A stretch of 64,000 nucleotides of DNA from Chamaecyparis obtusa (lineage: Eukaryota > Streptophyta > Pinopsida > Cupressales > Cupressaceae). The translations under genes were made by a program, and so were the position numbers. Below, piece after piece: positions 33,638 through 44,456 of this stretch (the first letter of the stretch is position 1; the number at the start of each line of letters is the position of its first letter). Below the pieces are notes generated by a model. It was not told the origin of the DNA, ran no database searches, and saw only the letters and a list, made by a program, of their open reading frames with translations. The stretch lies in assembly GCA_027943335.1 (NCBI GenBank), contig BSBK01001302.1, positions 744,001-808,000 on the forward strand, written 5' to 3'.

Positions 33638-33905
33638 ATACGACAACTCAGACTAGCATGAAAATTCGTACGACTTTCTGCACCATACCAAACGACAAAC
33701 CATAGTAGCATGATAAAGCATTACTCCTCGTACGAGTTATGAGGGACCCGATGGAATGTCGTATGACTCATGGGTCCCTTTGATATGAGTCATGGGCGCT
33801 TATCAGATGACAACCTAGCTACTATTAAAAAATCGTATGAGTCCTGCTAGGGAGTCGTACGAGTTTCTATGCATGCAAAATTCAAAAATGGAAAAGACGT
33901 ATGAA
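33638..33905. repeat. 3' cluster of TCGTACGA-type motifs (element A)
   Basis: Seven copies or near copies at about 33,638, 33,666, 33,728, 33,759, 33,833, 33,854 and 33,897 (TCGTACGA, TCGTATGA, CATACGAC). They lie just upstream of the antisense gene's first readable codons, where its promoter or 5' leader should be. The motif is the same as in the sense leader. Confidence 0.75.
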
Positions 33906-35113
33906 AATTTCTAAAATCCTATAAACCATGGAAAAATTGACATTTTAGCAAAAGCACAGAGGTCCACCTATCAGATGTCCATACTGTCGAGGTCTCTGGT
34001 GTCTCTAGCTACACTCAAATCAGTGCAAACTCACAGGTACCTTCAGTTCTACTACTCTATCCACCATTTTCCTCAGAGGGCTCCACAAAGAAATCTAAAG
34101 TCCAAAGGTTGAAATGAATTCAAAATGACCCTTCTGGCCTTTATATAGCTTTTGACCTAATTTTCAAAAGTGCTCTGTTTTTCACAAAAAATGCACCCCT
34201 GGCTAATTTCGACGTTTTGAATCTATTTTTGGGATCAAAATTCAAATCTGAGATCATTTGCTATGTCAAAATCATGATTTAAAATTTTTTGGACCCAAGA
34301 TGGTCTACTGCTTGCATAATTGACCTTCAATCATCACAGAAATCTAGAATTCAACTTAACTAATTATCTTACATCAAACTATCAAAATTTCAACTTGGTC
34401 AACCATGGTCAACTCATGGTCAAACCTAGTCAAACTTAGTCTTCTAGACCTCCAAACAATACATAATGCATTTGCAAACATGTTTAACCACTTCTCAAAT
34501 CAATTAACATGCTTCTAAACTATTCAACACTGACTTTTCTTGTCAGATTTCAATTTTAATCCCAAAGGGGGCATGGTATTCCACATCATTCAAAGTCTAT
34601 AATCTAAAGCTAAAATCATATCTTTCCTCAATAATCAAGACAACAAACATGTCTAGTCACTGATTCATCAAAAAGACCTCATCGCTTGGGGCAAATCAAT
34701 CATCACTCGGGGCATATCAGATTCACCAAGATCTATATCAATCTGGTATTCTCCTAATCTTGTAAATTGCATAGTTTTTGTAACTATCAGTTCAATTATG
34801 TTATTTCCTTGGTTCTTCAGTAACTGAAGGGTTCAAATGTGATACCAATGTGATTCAATATAAGGACAATCAGGTCTGGAATTAGTCACTCACTTCTTCG
34901 CAATCATAAGGTTCAGAATCAAGTGTTTTGACACTTTTTCACAATCATCGGTTCATTTGTTGTTATAATTAACATTATCTTTGGTCATTTAGGACCTATT
35001 ATCTTCATATCAACTTCAATCAATTTCTACTTCATATCAATTTCAATTTCAAACATCAATTTCAATATCAAACACAGATTGTCTTTGAACCGCTGCGCTT
35101 CGCACAACAATTC
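33906..35113. other. Element A, region between antisense gene and 3' LTR
   Basis: 1.2 kb, AT-rich, without a coding frame I can support. It contains GGTCAACCATGGTCAACTCATGGTCAAACC-like short repeats of GGTCAA around 34,398-34,430 and TATCAATTTCAATTTC repeats around 35,010-35,070. On the minus strand it would be the upstream region of the antisense gene. Confidence 0.5.
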
Positions 35114-35127
35114 AAAGAGGGGAAAAA
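35114..35127 (+). other. Polypurine tract of element A
   Basis: AAAGAGGGGAAAAA directly before the 3' LTR, the usual plus-strand primer. B has the matching AAAGAGGGGCAAA at 54,287. Confidence 0.85.
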
Positions 35128-36278
35128 TGTAATACCCCAAAAATGGGCTATAAGTTCATTAACCTCCTATATTGACACATTGAATGAAATTGACATCGAA
35201 GTCCTAACCTAAGGCACATCGGCACATCATCGAATCCTAATTAATTCTCTCAAATTCTGCATCGGGGAATATTCCTATTTATCATAATTATCTTTAATTT
35301 AATGATTATTTGGCGATAAATCCTATTTATCCTAAAGTTTGATTAATTGAATATTCTCAATATTTAATTAATTAGATTTAATACTACCACTTAATTGTTT
35401 AATTGAATGTAATTATATTTATTCCTAAATTGTATTGTTTAATTTTGACAATAAATCCAAAATTCTATCATTAATTGATTAAATTCTTATTTAATTAATT
35501 AAAGCAAGTTGTCAATTTTTAATAATATTGTTTTTGAATAAAAGTTTGAAAAATAATTGATTAACCCATAAATCAATTGTTTTATTTTTCAAAATCAGTT
35601 AAGTTGGAAATAAATCACTCTATTATTAAATTAATTCATAAATAAAACATGCACAATCACAAAAGTAGACAACTATCAATTATCAATTAAATCTAAACTC
35701 TATTTTGAGTTGAACTCTGCTTTTGCATGTTTTTGTGAGTTAAATATCCTTTATTTAAAAATAACTCAAAAATCAACCCGAGTTATTTGAGTGATTTATG
35801 GCTTTCTTCCATGCATCCTCAAAGCCCTAGATTTCTATAAATTAAGGCTTTAGCTCATCCCAAATCATCTCATAATTTGCAAGCTTATGCTGGCGAATTG
35901 CTATCTGGAGAATCGAAGCTTCTTTGCGAATCAACCACATTTTGTGAGATCACTTTTGTTTTCATATCAGTTTTCCATATCATTATTAGCATAGATTCAT
36001 ATCAAGTTTTCATTATCTTATTAGCACAAAAAATCCAAAAAAAATAGATTAATTACATACATTCCATATCTAGATCTTGCATTCAAATCCTTCGTTTAGG
36101 TGTTGTCAAGGTCACTGATCTCGGTATAATCTGAGAATACATACTCGCATCTACTAGAAGGTAGTAAATCACCTGGTTAGTTTAGTTTTTCATTTATTGC
36201 ACGATTTCAATTTTAAGCTAACCTCTAATGTTTTATTGAAGTGTTGTGTCTACAGATCAGGTACAAAATTCACACACA
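35128..36278 (+). repeat. 3' LTR of gypsy element A
   Basis: 1,151 bp from TGTAATACCCCAAAAATGG to TTCACACACA. It is colinear with 18,714-19,879 with many transitions and a few indels. The exact right edge is blurred by a CA run (to 36,280). The sequence following it, CTATCTTGATTTGG, is minus-strand RT of element D. Confidence 0.93.
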
Positions 36279-37070
36279 CACTATCTTGATTTGGTTATAG
36301 CCACTAAATCCATGCATAAGTGAAAACATGGAATGTCCCACTCTTAAATCTACAATGGCATCTATGCTTGGAAGAGGAAAATCATCTTTAGGACATGCCA
36401 AATTTAGATCCCTAAAATCCATGCAAATCCTGATGGACTTTTCTACTTTTGAAACTGGCACTATATTTGAAATCCATTGGACATAATCAATGGCCCTGAT
36501 AAATCCCACTTTTAGCAATTTCTCCAACTCCACTTTTACTAGCAAGGCTATATGTGGATGCATCTTTCTTAACTTCTATTTGACTAGTTTGGCTCCTTCT
36601 TTGATATTCAAGTGATGCATAATCAAGTTTGGATCCAATCCTGACATATTATCATATGACCTAGAAAAATTGATTTTCTTTTCCTTGAAAAATTTGATGA
36701 ATTCTTTTGTCTCTTCACTAGATAAGGATGCCGCTAGGTGTATGATCTTTGGCTCAGTTTCTGACCCAATTTTTATCTTTTATGTAGGCTCGATCAAAAT
36801 TGGAGATTTCTCTTCATAATGTTTAGGTAAAGCATCCAAACTTCCTTCCTTAGGTGCCCCAATTAGGTTTTCACCTTTGGAAACATCCTTTATTTCTTTT
36901 TCTTTTGGATCTAATGTTGCCACAATGTGGTTTTCAACACTAGATTGTTTTCCTTTTTTCCTTTTTTCCTTTTTTTCTTTTTAGGTGGATTTAAAGTTTA
37001 GATACTCCCCTTTATCATTTCCTCCTGATATTCCATAGTAGAAGAAAGTTCAACCACATTGAGATATTGG
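36279..37070 (-). pseudogene. Gypsy element D: linker and start of RT (pol, part 2)
   Basis: Minus-strand continuation of D after copia element C. From 37,070 it runs through a Lys-rich linker (NPPKKKKGKK near 36,985) with many stops. It then enters RT: HPHIALLVKVELEKLLKVGF, SIRICMDFRDLNLACPKDD, FSLMHGFSGYNQIKI, ending at 36,285 where element A's LTR begins. The RT's catalytic part, RNase H and integrase are missing from the window. The sequence is the same kind as A and B (about 26,500 and 49,320). A and C therefore both lie in D, at sites about 790 bp apart. Confidence 0.85.
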
Positions 37071-38558
37071 TGATGAATTACAACTGATTTAGAACACTGA
37101 ATGAAGAATCTATGATTTAAGATCACTGAGGAGTTGTTGATTAGATATGCAAGATGATTAAATCAGTATTATGTTGTCATTGATGTCAACTAGCTTGACA
37201 GTACTTATCTTGTAAGTTACTATACCGATACATCTAAAGAAAGGTGAAAGTGATGAAGAATAGAAATATCTACATGAGGAAGATGTATATATCAGATGAG
37301 GATAAAGAATACACTGAGTAACTTGTTGACGAGTCTATGACTTGATGATATCAAATTTATTATGTTGCACTCATCTATGATGAAGAATAGAGCAGAAAGA
37401 CACAAAGAAGTGTTTTCGGTAAATAAAGAATTTCAGTATACACCGACGGAGCATAGTGTATACCGAGCGTAGTGTTAACTGAGCTTGTGTTCACCGACAT
37501 ATTTCTTTTTTAACCAAGAAAAATAGAAAGGAATTAAATGATTAGTTTAGCCAATAAAGTGATGAGTTGTAAAGTGTATGAAATCGAGGTAATAGATAAA
37601 GGTTTGTTATGAAGATTGATGACTAACATAATTCAAGAAAGATCTAATGGAGTAGATTGAAACATGTTACTGACACATCAACCGAAGAAGGTTACAGTGG
37701 CAAAATCAATGAATAAGATTAAGCAAAAAAATCTAATGGAAAAAAAGAAAATGATTTACTCGTCTATATAAGAGACATTGGTTTCATTGTTGAAGAGACG
37801 CTGGAAGAAGAAGATATTGTAAAATTATCACATGAAGAAGTTTTCATGCATTTTGATCATACTGGTTAGTGAGAACCAAATTGCAAAACAATTACTGAGC
37901 TATAGAGAGTAATTACCAACGAACAAAAAGTTGATATAGTATTGAAACTGAAGTGATATATTGGTCAGAAAGATTTGAATGAGCTAAACATTGATCTGTA
38001 AACTGCAATTGAAGTTGTTTTAAGGAAGATCATCTACTATTACATATTTAACCATTGTACACAGTCAAATCTCTTAACCGAGTGGACTAAGAAAGTCTTT
38101 TTGATGTTTCATTCATAGAGTGAACATTGTTATCCTGTCAACCCTAAAGTGACTATTGGTTGGACGATAACTTCTGGTCTAAAATCCTCTAACAAGGTCA
38201 CACCTAATAGTATGTTTGTAAACCTTTAACAAGGTTGGGTCTTCACCGACCTCACTTCAGAAGAGTGAATATTTTGGGTTGCCAGTCCCAGGTGGTTTTT
38301 CCCTTCACAGGGTTCCCACGTTAAATCTCTTGTGTCATGTGTTGATTGTGATATGAGTTTGTTATCATACTTTACATATTACATGTTATATTTGATCAGT
38401 AACTATTATAAGTTTTAAAATGACAATCGGTAAAACACAAACAGTGAAAGTATTTTATGTTTACCGAGTAGCAGAAGTAGAAGAATTGTTTTTGGATTAT
38501 ACATTATTGAACAAGGACACTGGATAATTGATTTAGCCCCCTCTCAGTTATTCTAACA
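37071..38558 (+). repeat. 5' LTR of copia element C
   Basis: TGATGAATTACAACTG to TTATTCTAACA, 1,488 bp. A strong TATA box, TCTATATAAGAGACATTGG, lies at about 37,765. Short words such as CACCGA / ACCGAG recur, and ATG-rich open stretches are absent. It is followed by the primer site. Confidence 0.95.
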
Positions 38559-38560
38559 AT

Positions 38561-38572
38561 TGGTATTAGAGC
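38561..38572 (+). other. Primer binding site of copia element C
   Basis: TGGTATTAGAGC two bases after the LTR, one base from the standard initiator-Met tRNA site. It is identical to the site of element G on the other strand. Confidence 0.88.
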
Positions 38573-38682
38573 ATTTGTTTCTTGGAACAGAGTTTTAAGG
38601 ACTTCAAGACAAAGATCTCAAGATGTATAAGAGGGAAGTGTCAAAGCTAAAGAAATAGAACTCCATAGTATGGTAAAGCCGA

Positions 38683-39874
38683 ATGAAGTTACACATATCT
38701 AGAATTGGGAATTCTGCACTAGAGCTGATGGAGAATGGCTACATTGAATTGACACCAGGTCCCTTGACACTTGATCAACTAAAGGACATGCATGAACATA
38801 ATATAACTATGATGGAACTTGCTGCTTCTTGTACTGATGCCGAATTTGAAGATATTAAGGGTTGTGCAACTGCTAAAGAAATGTGGGAAAAAATTTCTCA
38901 AGTTTACAGTGGTGATGCAAATGTTAAGAGAGCTAGAGCTAAAAGCCTATGGGGTAGATTTGATGATATGAAGATGAAAGAAGGTGAGAATATTGTGCTA
39001 TACAAAAATAGACTGAAAGAGGTAGTACATGCTATTAGAGCATGCGATGGAGTTATTGAGGATGAAATAGTTCTCAGAACTGTGCTACTAGTTTATGTGA
39101 TCAGGATATCTGCAATTCATGAAACAAGGGTTACATCCAACCTTACTCTTGGCTCACTGATCGATAAGCTTACAACCTTTAAATTGAATAACTTTGACAA
39201 CAATGTTGTACCTTCTATTGAATCCGCTTTCATGTCTTCTTTGAAGATTGGTAAGTCTAGTAGAAAGAATAGTAAGAATAATGATAGTGATAGTGGTACA
39301 GATGATGAGCTTGATGAGCTTGAAGCTCTTATGGCCAGAAGATTACCCAAAGGTAAAGATATGTATAGAGGTAAGTTACCCTTGGCATGCTTTAATTGTA
39401 AAGAAGTTGGCCGCATCACTGCTAGATGTCCGAATAAGAAAGATGATCATAAATTCAAAGATCGATCCAAAGGAAGCTATGGAAGAAGAGTCAATAGAGG
39501 CTACTGACACAATAATAGAAACAACCGAGATAGCTATGCCAAAGGGAAAAATGTATGTTACATAGCAGAAGAATTTGAATCTGAATCTAACACTAATGAT
39601 GATGTAGAAGTAGTATTTGTTTCTATGAAAGATAATTTAGAGGAAGAAGAGAAATATGAAGAAACATCACTAATCTCTAAAGTAAGCATAAATGATACAT
39701 GGATCATAAACAGTGGTTGTACACATCATATGATTGGTGATATAGAGAAATTTGATCTACTTGATGAATATGATGGAGGATCTATAAGGATGGTAAATGA
39801 TGCACCTTGTATGGTAAGAGGTAAAGGTTCACTGATGATTAATGATAGAATAAAATGTAAAAATGCATACTGGG
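38683..39874 (+). pseudogene. Copia element C: gag and protease start
   Basis: The first usable ATG is 38,683, but similarity extends slightly upstream past a stop, so the native start is lost. Gag words: AKEMWEKISQVYSGDANVKR, LWGRFDDMKMKEGENI and LTLGSLIDKL. The zinc knuckle reads CFNCKEVGRITARC: its His is replaced by Arg, which should abolish zinc binding. A TGA at 39,505 follows. The acidic linker leads to protease with INSGCTHHM (about 39,710): the catalytic Asp of D-S-G is Asn. The frame stops at KNAYWV because element B is inserted at 39,875. Gag packages RNA and protease matures the polyprotein; both are dead here. Confidence 0.87.
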
Positions 39875-40936
39875 TGTATGCTCCCTAAAATGGTCACCTA
39901 GACTTTGAGCCCCATTTATTCAATTATCAAAAATCAATCCCTGAATCAATGCTTTGCAACATATTCAAATTAAATTTCTTTGATCAAATCATAACCATTT
40001 GAATTATTTCATTTCTTCCTGAGGTTTGAATATTTAATTAATTTTATTTAATTAATTAAGAAACATAAATCCCTTTTAAATAAATAAAATAATATTATTT
40101 ATTTGAAATAAATATTTCTTAACTAAAATAAAGTTATTTAATTAAAATTCATTTTTAATTAAATGATTTTATTTTATTTCATTAATATTTATCTTTAAAT
40201 TATATTATATTATTTAATTTAATTAGGAGAGATATTATTTTTTTAAATTAAATAAATAAAATATCTTCTCCAAAATATCTTTTGCGATGGAAAAGGAAAC
40301 AAATCGATTATTAAAAAAATGAAATAAATGCAATTCCATTTTCCTACAAACCTTCTAAAATGACATTTGTTTCCTCTTTTCCATTTATCCCACATTGCTT
40401 CTAGATTTGCATTCAAATCCACATTTTACTATAAAAGGAGCCCTCTCCTTCTCAGTTACATACCTCGAACTTTCACATCATACTTATGCTGCAAATTTTG
40501 AAAGAGCTTTGAATTTCATTATTGCATATTTACATACTCATAGCATTTTAATTTGATTTATCTCATTGTTTTAGTTTAAATTTCATATAGATTAATCTCA
40601 TATAGACTATTTTAGATTGCATATTTTAGTTTGATTTTCATATAGTTTAATCTCCATTTCAGTAATTTAGTTTATTACTTGCATTTGCAATCATATTAGA
40701 TTAATTGTCATTTGCATGCATGAGCTAGGTTCAATGGAGATTAGAATGCTTGCTATTCATCCTTGAATCTCTCATTCTAGGGTGTACTTGCATGGGTTGA
40801 CTAGGTCGATCTGAGGGCCTCAATATCAATCCCTGCACATACTCAGATATAGAGCTGTGAGTCAGTTTGCGAGGACTCATTATTGAGTCTCCTTGCATGC
40901 AAGGATTCACAGAAGTGTCACAATTTTCGTGATACA
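39875..40936 (+). repeat. 5' LTR of gypsy element B
   Basis: 1,062 bp, TGTATGCTCCCTAAAATGG to TTTTCGTGATACA. A TATA box, CTATAAAAGGAGCCC, lies at about 40,430. The TTAATTAA-rich U3 (40,030-40,260) holds an ATATTATATT expansion absent from the 3' LTR, the main length difference. Confidence 0.95.
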
Positions 40937-40938
40937 TT

Positions 40939-40955
40939 TTGGTGCCCACCGTTTT
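40939..40955 (+). other. Primer binding site of element B
   Basis: TTTTGGTGCCCACCGTTTTGG begins at the LTR edge. It shares the GCCCACCG core with A and H, but the usual GGGGC after it has become TTTTGG. Confidence 0.65.
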
Positions 40956-43900
40956 GGTTTTGGAAGATCTCTATTTATGCTTTGATATTGTAGCACATAA
41001 AATTTTCAAGGATTTGTAAAAGATTTTCTGATTTATGCTTTGATATCGCAGCCCATGTTACCAAATCTCTGTATACAAAGCCAATTTTGACTACAGAATC
41101 ACCGATACCTCTAAGCAATTTCTGTTAAAATGAACATTTAGCTCTGTTATGTGTTTGAAATTAGTTTTTCTAGTACTTTGCATGATTAGCTCTGTTATGT
41201 ATTTGAAATCGGTTTTGTAGAGCATGTTTATTTTTACATTAGATTTCTGCACTTGTCATACATGTTAACTAGTTTGTTTTGTAAAAACATTTGTGTTACC
41301 ATCTGAAAGCACATTCTCATCGATACAATTCTTTAGGGGATGCGTATATACTGATTGGATGGTGTTGGATTTTTGTTCTAAGAATGAAAAGAATTAGTAT
41401 TTTTTTCGTATATCTGATAAATTGTTGTATGTCATTGATTTGGGCCTTTTTGTCATATATCTGATGAAGTGTGGGCTGGATGTTTTTTTATAATCTTGTG
41501 ATCGACCCAATTTTTTTTATAACTACTCTTCGTGTTGGAAGTGATTTCCTAGTTTTGCAGTGTTTGAAAGGCTTGTTCAAGGTGGAAGTATTGGTTTTGG
41601 GCCTGTGGGTTGCGCTCGTTTGAGATTCACTCTTATATTCCGGGACTCGCCGCCGGTTTTGATTCAGCAAATGTTGTCTCTATTACATATGTCCACTTTA
41701 GCCATCATAATTGATATAACTTACGTGCATCTTTATGATTGGATGCAATAATTACATGCTTATGCCATTACACAATTTGTTTTAAATAGTCTCGCAGTTC
41801 ATTGTTAGCATTTTTAACAATTGCTTCTTTTTTGGCAATGGAATGTTTAATGCAGAATAACATTTGACTTCTTTTGAATTAGTTAAAAACCCTTCAATCA
41901 AGACAATTTGATCATTGTTTTTAATTACAAAGAAATCTGTAGACTCATTGTTGGTGAATTAAAATTGAGAGGGCTTGTTTCTGAAAAATAATTAGAAATG
42001 GATTATACATTTTGACACTGATGTTCTCTCCCAACTTGAGAACCTGTATCGATTTGTTCATTAAATATAATCAGTCTTCTTTGACAACGTAAGAATGGTC
42101 TGGGTATTCTGATGAATGACATTGCGGCAATAAAGTCTGTGATTGAAGAGGGAACTGTTATCTAGGCTGAAGTTCTTGGTCATGCATTTAATGGTGAGGC
42201 TCTGCTTTCATCCAAGCTTTGTGCTGGAAAGATTACATGGCAACGACTCAGGAAGATTGACTAAGCAGAGAATTCAATAAACAAAGAGTTCCTAGGTTGT
42301 GGCTGTATGAGTTCCTTTCAAATATTTCATTGCTACAGTGCTGTGATTTTTGTAATGATCTGTCTGGGCGTAGACATTGCAGATTTGTGCTTCTTTTCCT
42401 GTCCATGGTAAGTGCTTTTTTTTAAAATATTGGGTGCTTCTTGTTCCATTGCTGGGAAGTGGCTACAGTCTGTGAGTAATTCTCATTACTATTGAGCATT
42501 GTATATATTAATGTTAGCATATTCTGAAACGTTAAACATTAATAATGTCTTTGCTGTCATAATGATTTATAAGTATTATAGTTGCTGCAATCAAACATTT
42601 GATCTCCAGTGCATGATTTTCATTCTATTAGATTTTTATTTTTTTAATTTAGATTAGTTTTAGTTTAGTATTAGATTAATTTAACTTTAATTTTAGTTTT
42701 TTTAATTAAATTAAATTTGTAGATTAAATTTTGTTAGATTAAATTAGTTTTTTTAAGTACTCTTTTTGTTTGTTTTTGTGGGGAACTAAGTTTTTTTTTT
42801 TTTATGGAAATTTGCAGGTGCTAAATTTTGGATTGCAGATCTTTGGACCTAAGGTATGTTCTCACAATCCCTATAACATTTGGTTTGGGCATTAAAATTA
42901 AGCTCTCGTGTTTGGCTTGAGTGTTACATTCTTTCCTAGAACACATTTCTTTTATGCTCTTAAGGGGAAATAAACAAACATAGATTTGCTTTCATGGAAG
43001 TTTGTGTTTAAGTGCATGCATGTCTTTTAACATTAAGTAATTCTCGGTCTCAAATATCAGCAGTATTGATTAGCAGTCTTACATTACTTGTGATTGATCT
43101 AGATTGCTATCTTGGGTTATTGGACTCGCTAATCCGCCGGCCCCTCGTTCCACCCCGTGGTTGTAAGGTCAACGCCACATTAAAGGGGAGGGGTCTACAG
43201 GAAAGAAGCGTTAATTGTTCCACTAGGAAACCCTTTTGTGCTTTATGGAACTCACTTGTTTTCTAGGTTGTGGACTCATTTGTAGCTTGTGTCAGGTGTT
43301 AAGTGTTCCACCTTGTGGACTCACCTCATATTTTCTGTAAGCGTTAAGTGTTCCACCTTTAGTGCTTTTCAATACTTTTTGATTGTGAATTACTTACCTT
43401 TTCATTTTCTAGAAGGCCTTCTTGGGGATTTCATCACCTCAAGGGATGACCTTAACTCCCATGTTCCGGCGGAGTATAAATATCGGGAGGTGAATCCAAA
43501 GACACCTCTCTTGGGAATGAGTTAGATTTTACTCTTGGCTAAGCCTCAAAGAACTTTATACCTTTGAGAAGTGAATGAGGAGATTTGGGTTACCATCTCC
43601 CCTCGACTGTGTGATTTTTGATTCTTCTCATCTATGGATTTAGGCCTCACATACCTTGCGTATATCAAGGATGCCCTTTAGAAAAGCCATGTATATCCTT
43701 CTAGACAACTTTCTAGGATGTTGTTGTGTTCTGAGTGCCTGCTAAAACATCTTCAAAAACATACACAAGTAGCATCTTTAAGGAGTAGCATACTAAGTCA
43801 CTATTCTTGTTCATGTGCAAGGTTGCTTTGCCCCTTGCTCATTGTTTGAAGACAACTAATTGCTTGAACTCCTTGATTGCTATCTTATGTGCCTGACCAA

Positions 43901-44456
43901 TGCTAAAAATCTGTTGATGTACTTCCTTCATCTTTGAAAATGAACAACAAACTGAAATACTGAGTTCTTTGATTAGGTGACTTGTCCTAGTTCTAGAGAC
44001 CTTTTCTGTATTTAGGGTTCTTGTGTCCTTGACATTTTGAGTTAGTGATCCTTGATCTCATAAGTGATTTTTCTTGAGATTGGCAAATTAGGAACTATTC
44101 CTATCAAATAGATAAATTTTCAAACTCTTTGATAACACACTTGGAGAGTGCTAGTAATCTCTTCATCCACCCATATTCATACAATTCAAACTCAGCATAC
44201 TTTGTGTAAGTCATCCTCCTGATCCATACGTGCTAGGGTATTCACCCAAGAATTGAGCACCTCTATGGCAATGTTGGTTTGCACCTATTTGCAACAGTTC
44301 TATTTCACTATTTCTCTTGGAAAAGAGAAAACTTTTACTATCCTAGTCTGGTATTGATGTTTCCTAGAGTTGTCTATTTTCCTGAACTCTCCCTTTCATG
44401 TCAATAACAAAAAGATATCAAGTGAGCCAAGGAAAGTGACCTTAGATAGTCTTCAA
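40956..44456 (+). other. Leader of element B, with extra gene-like DNA
   Basis: 3.5 kb without a long frame. The part from about 42,880 to 43,900 matches A's leader at 20,400-21,400. The 1.4-1.6 kb before it (about 41,300-42,860) has no counterpart in A and is described separately. From 43,900 to 44,456 the sequence approaches gag; I see no gene in it. Confidence 0.65.
41500..42853 (+). other. Possible captured host gene fragment in B's leader
   Basis: This stretch is less AT-rich than its surroundings and has exon-intron-like signals. A readable stretch at about 42,090-42,260 (GLGILMNDIAAIKSVIEEG, AEVLGHAFNGEALLSSKLCA, ITWQRLRKID) has only two stops. A donor-like CCATG/GTAAGTGC is at about 42,409. 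A T-rich tract leads to an acceptor-like AAATTTGCAG at about 42,818, and then comes a 35 bp piece ending CTAAG/GTATGTTC at about 42,853. I do not recognise the protein. It may be captured host DNA or an unrelated insertion; chance is possible. Confidence 0.3.

Larger units (their letters stand above)
18714..36278 (+). mobile_element. Ty3/gypsy Tat-type retrotransposon A with antisense PMD gene
   Basis: A 17.5 kb element: LTRs at 18,714-19,879 and 35,128-36,278, primer site, 2.2 kb leader, gag-pol (22,121-29,561) and a 5.5 kb 3' region with a reverse-strand gene. The RT, gypsy RNase H, archaeal RNase H, integrase order marks the Tat lineage. The 5' LTR lacks its first 21 bp and is joined to sequence resembling E's LTR, so no target duplication is visible. 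The right end abuts D's minus-strand RT at 36,279. Gag-pol carries numerous stops and one frame change near 25,860-25,910. Confidence 0.92.

Noticed and set aside
41560..41751. 63-codon plus-strand frame in B's leader (MFERLVQGGSIGFGPVG...)
   Set aside because: Short and with no motif I recognise. It lies in the odd leader segment but is not by itself supportable as a gene.
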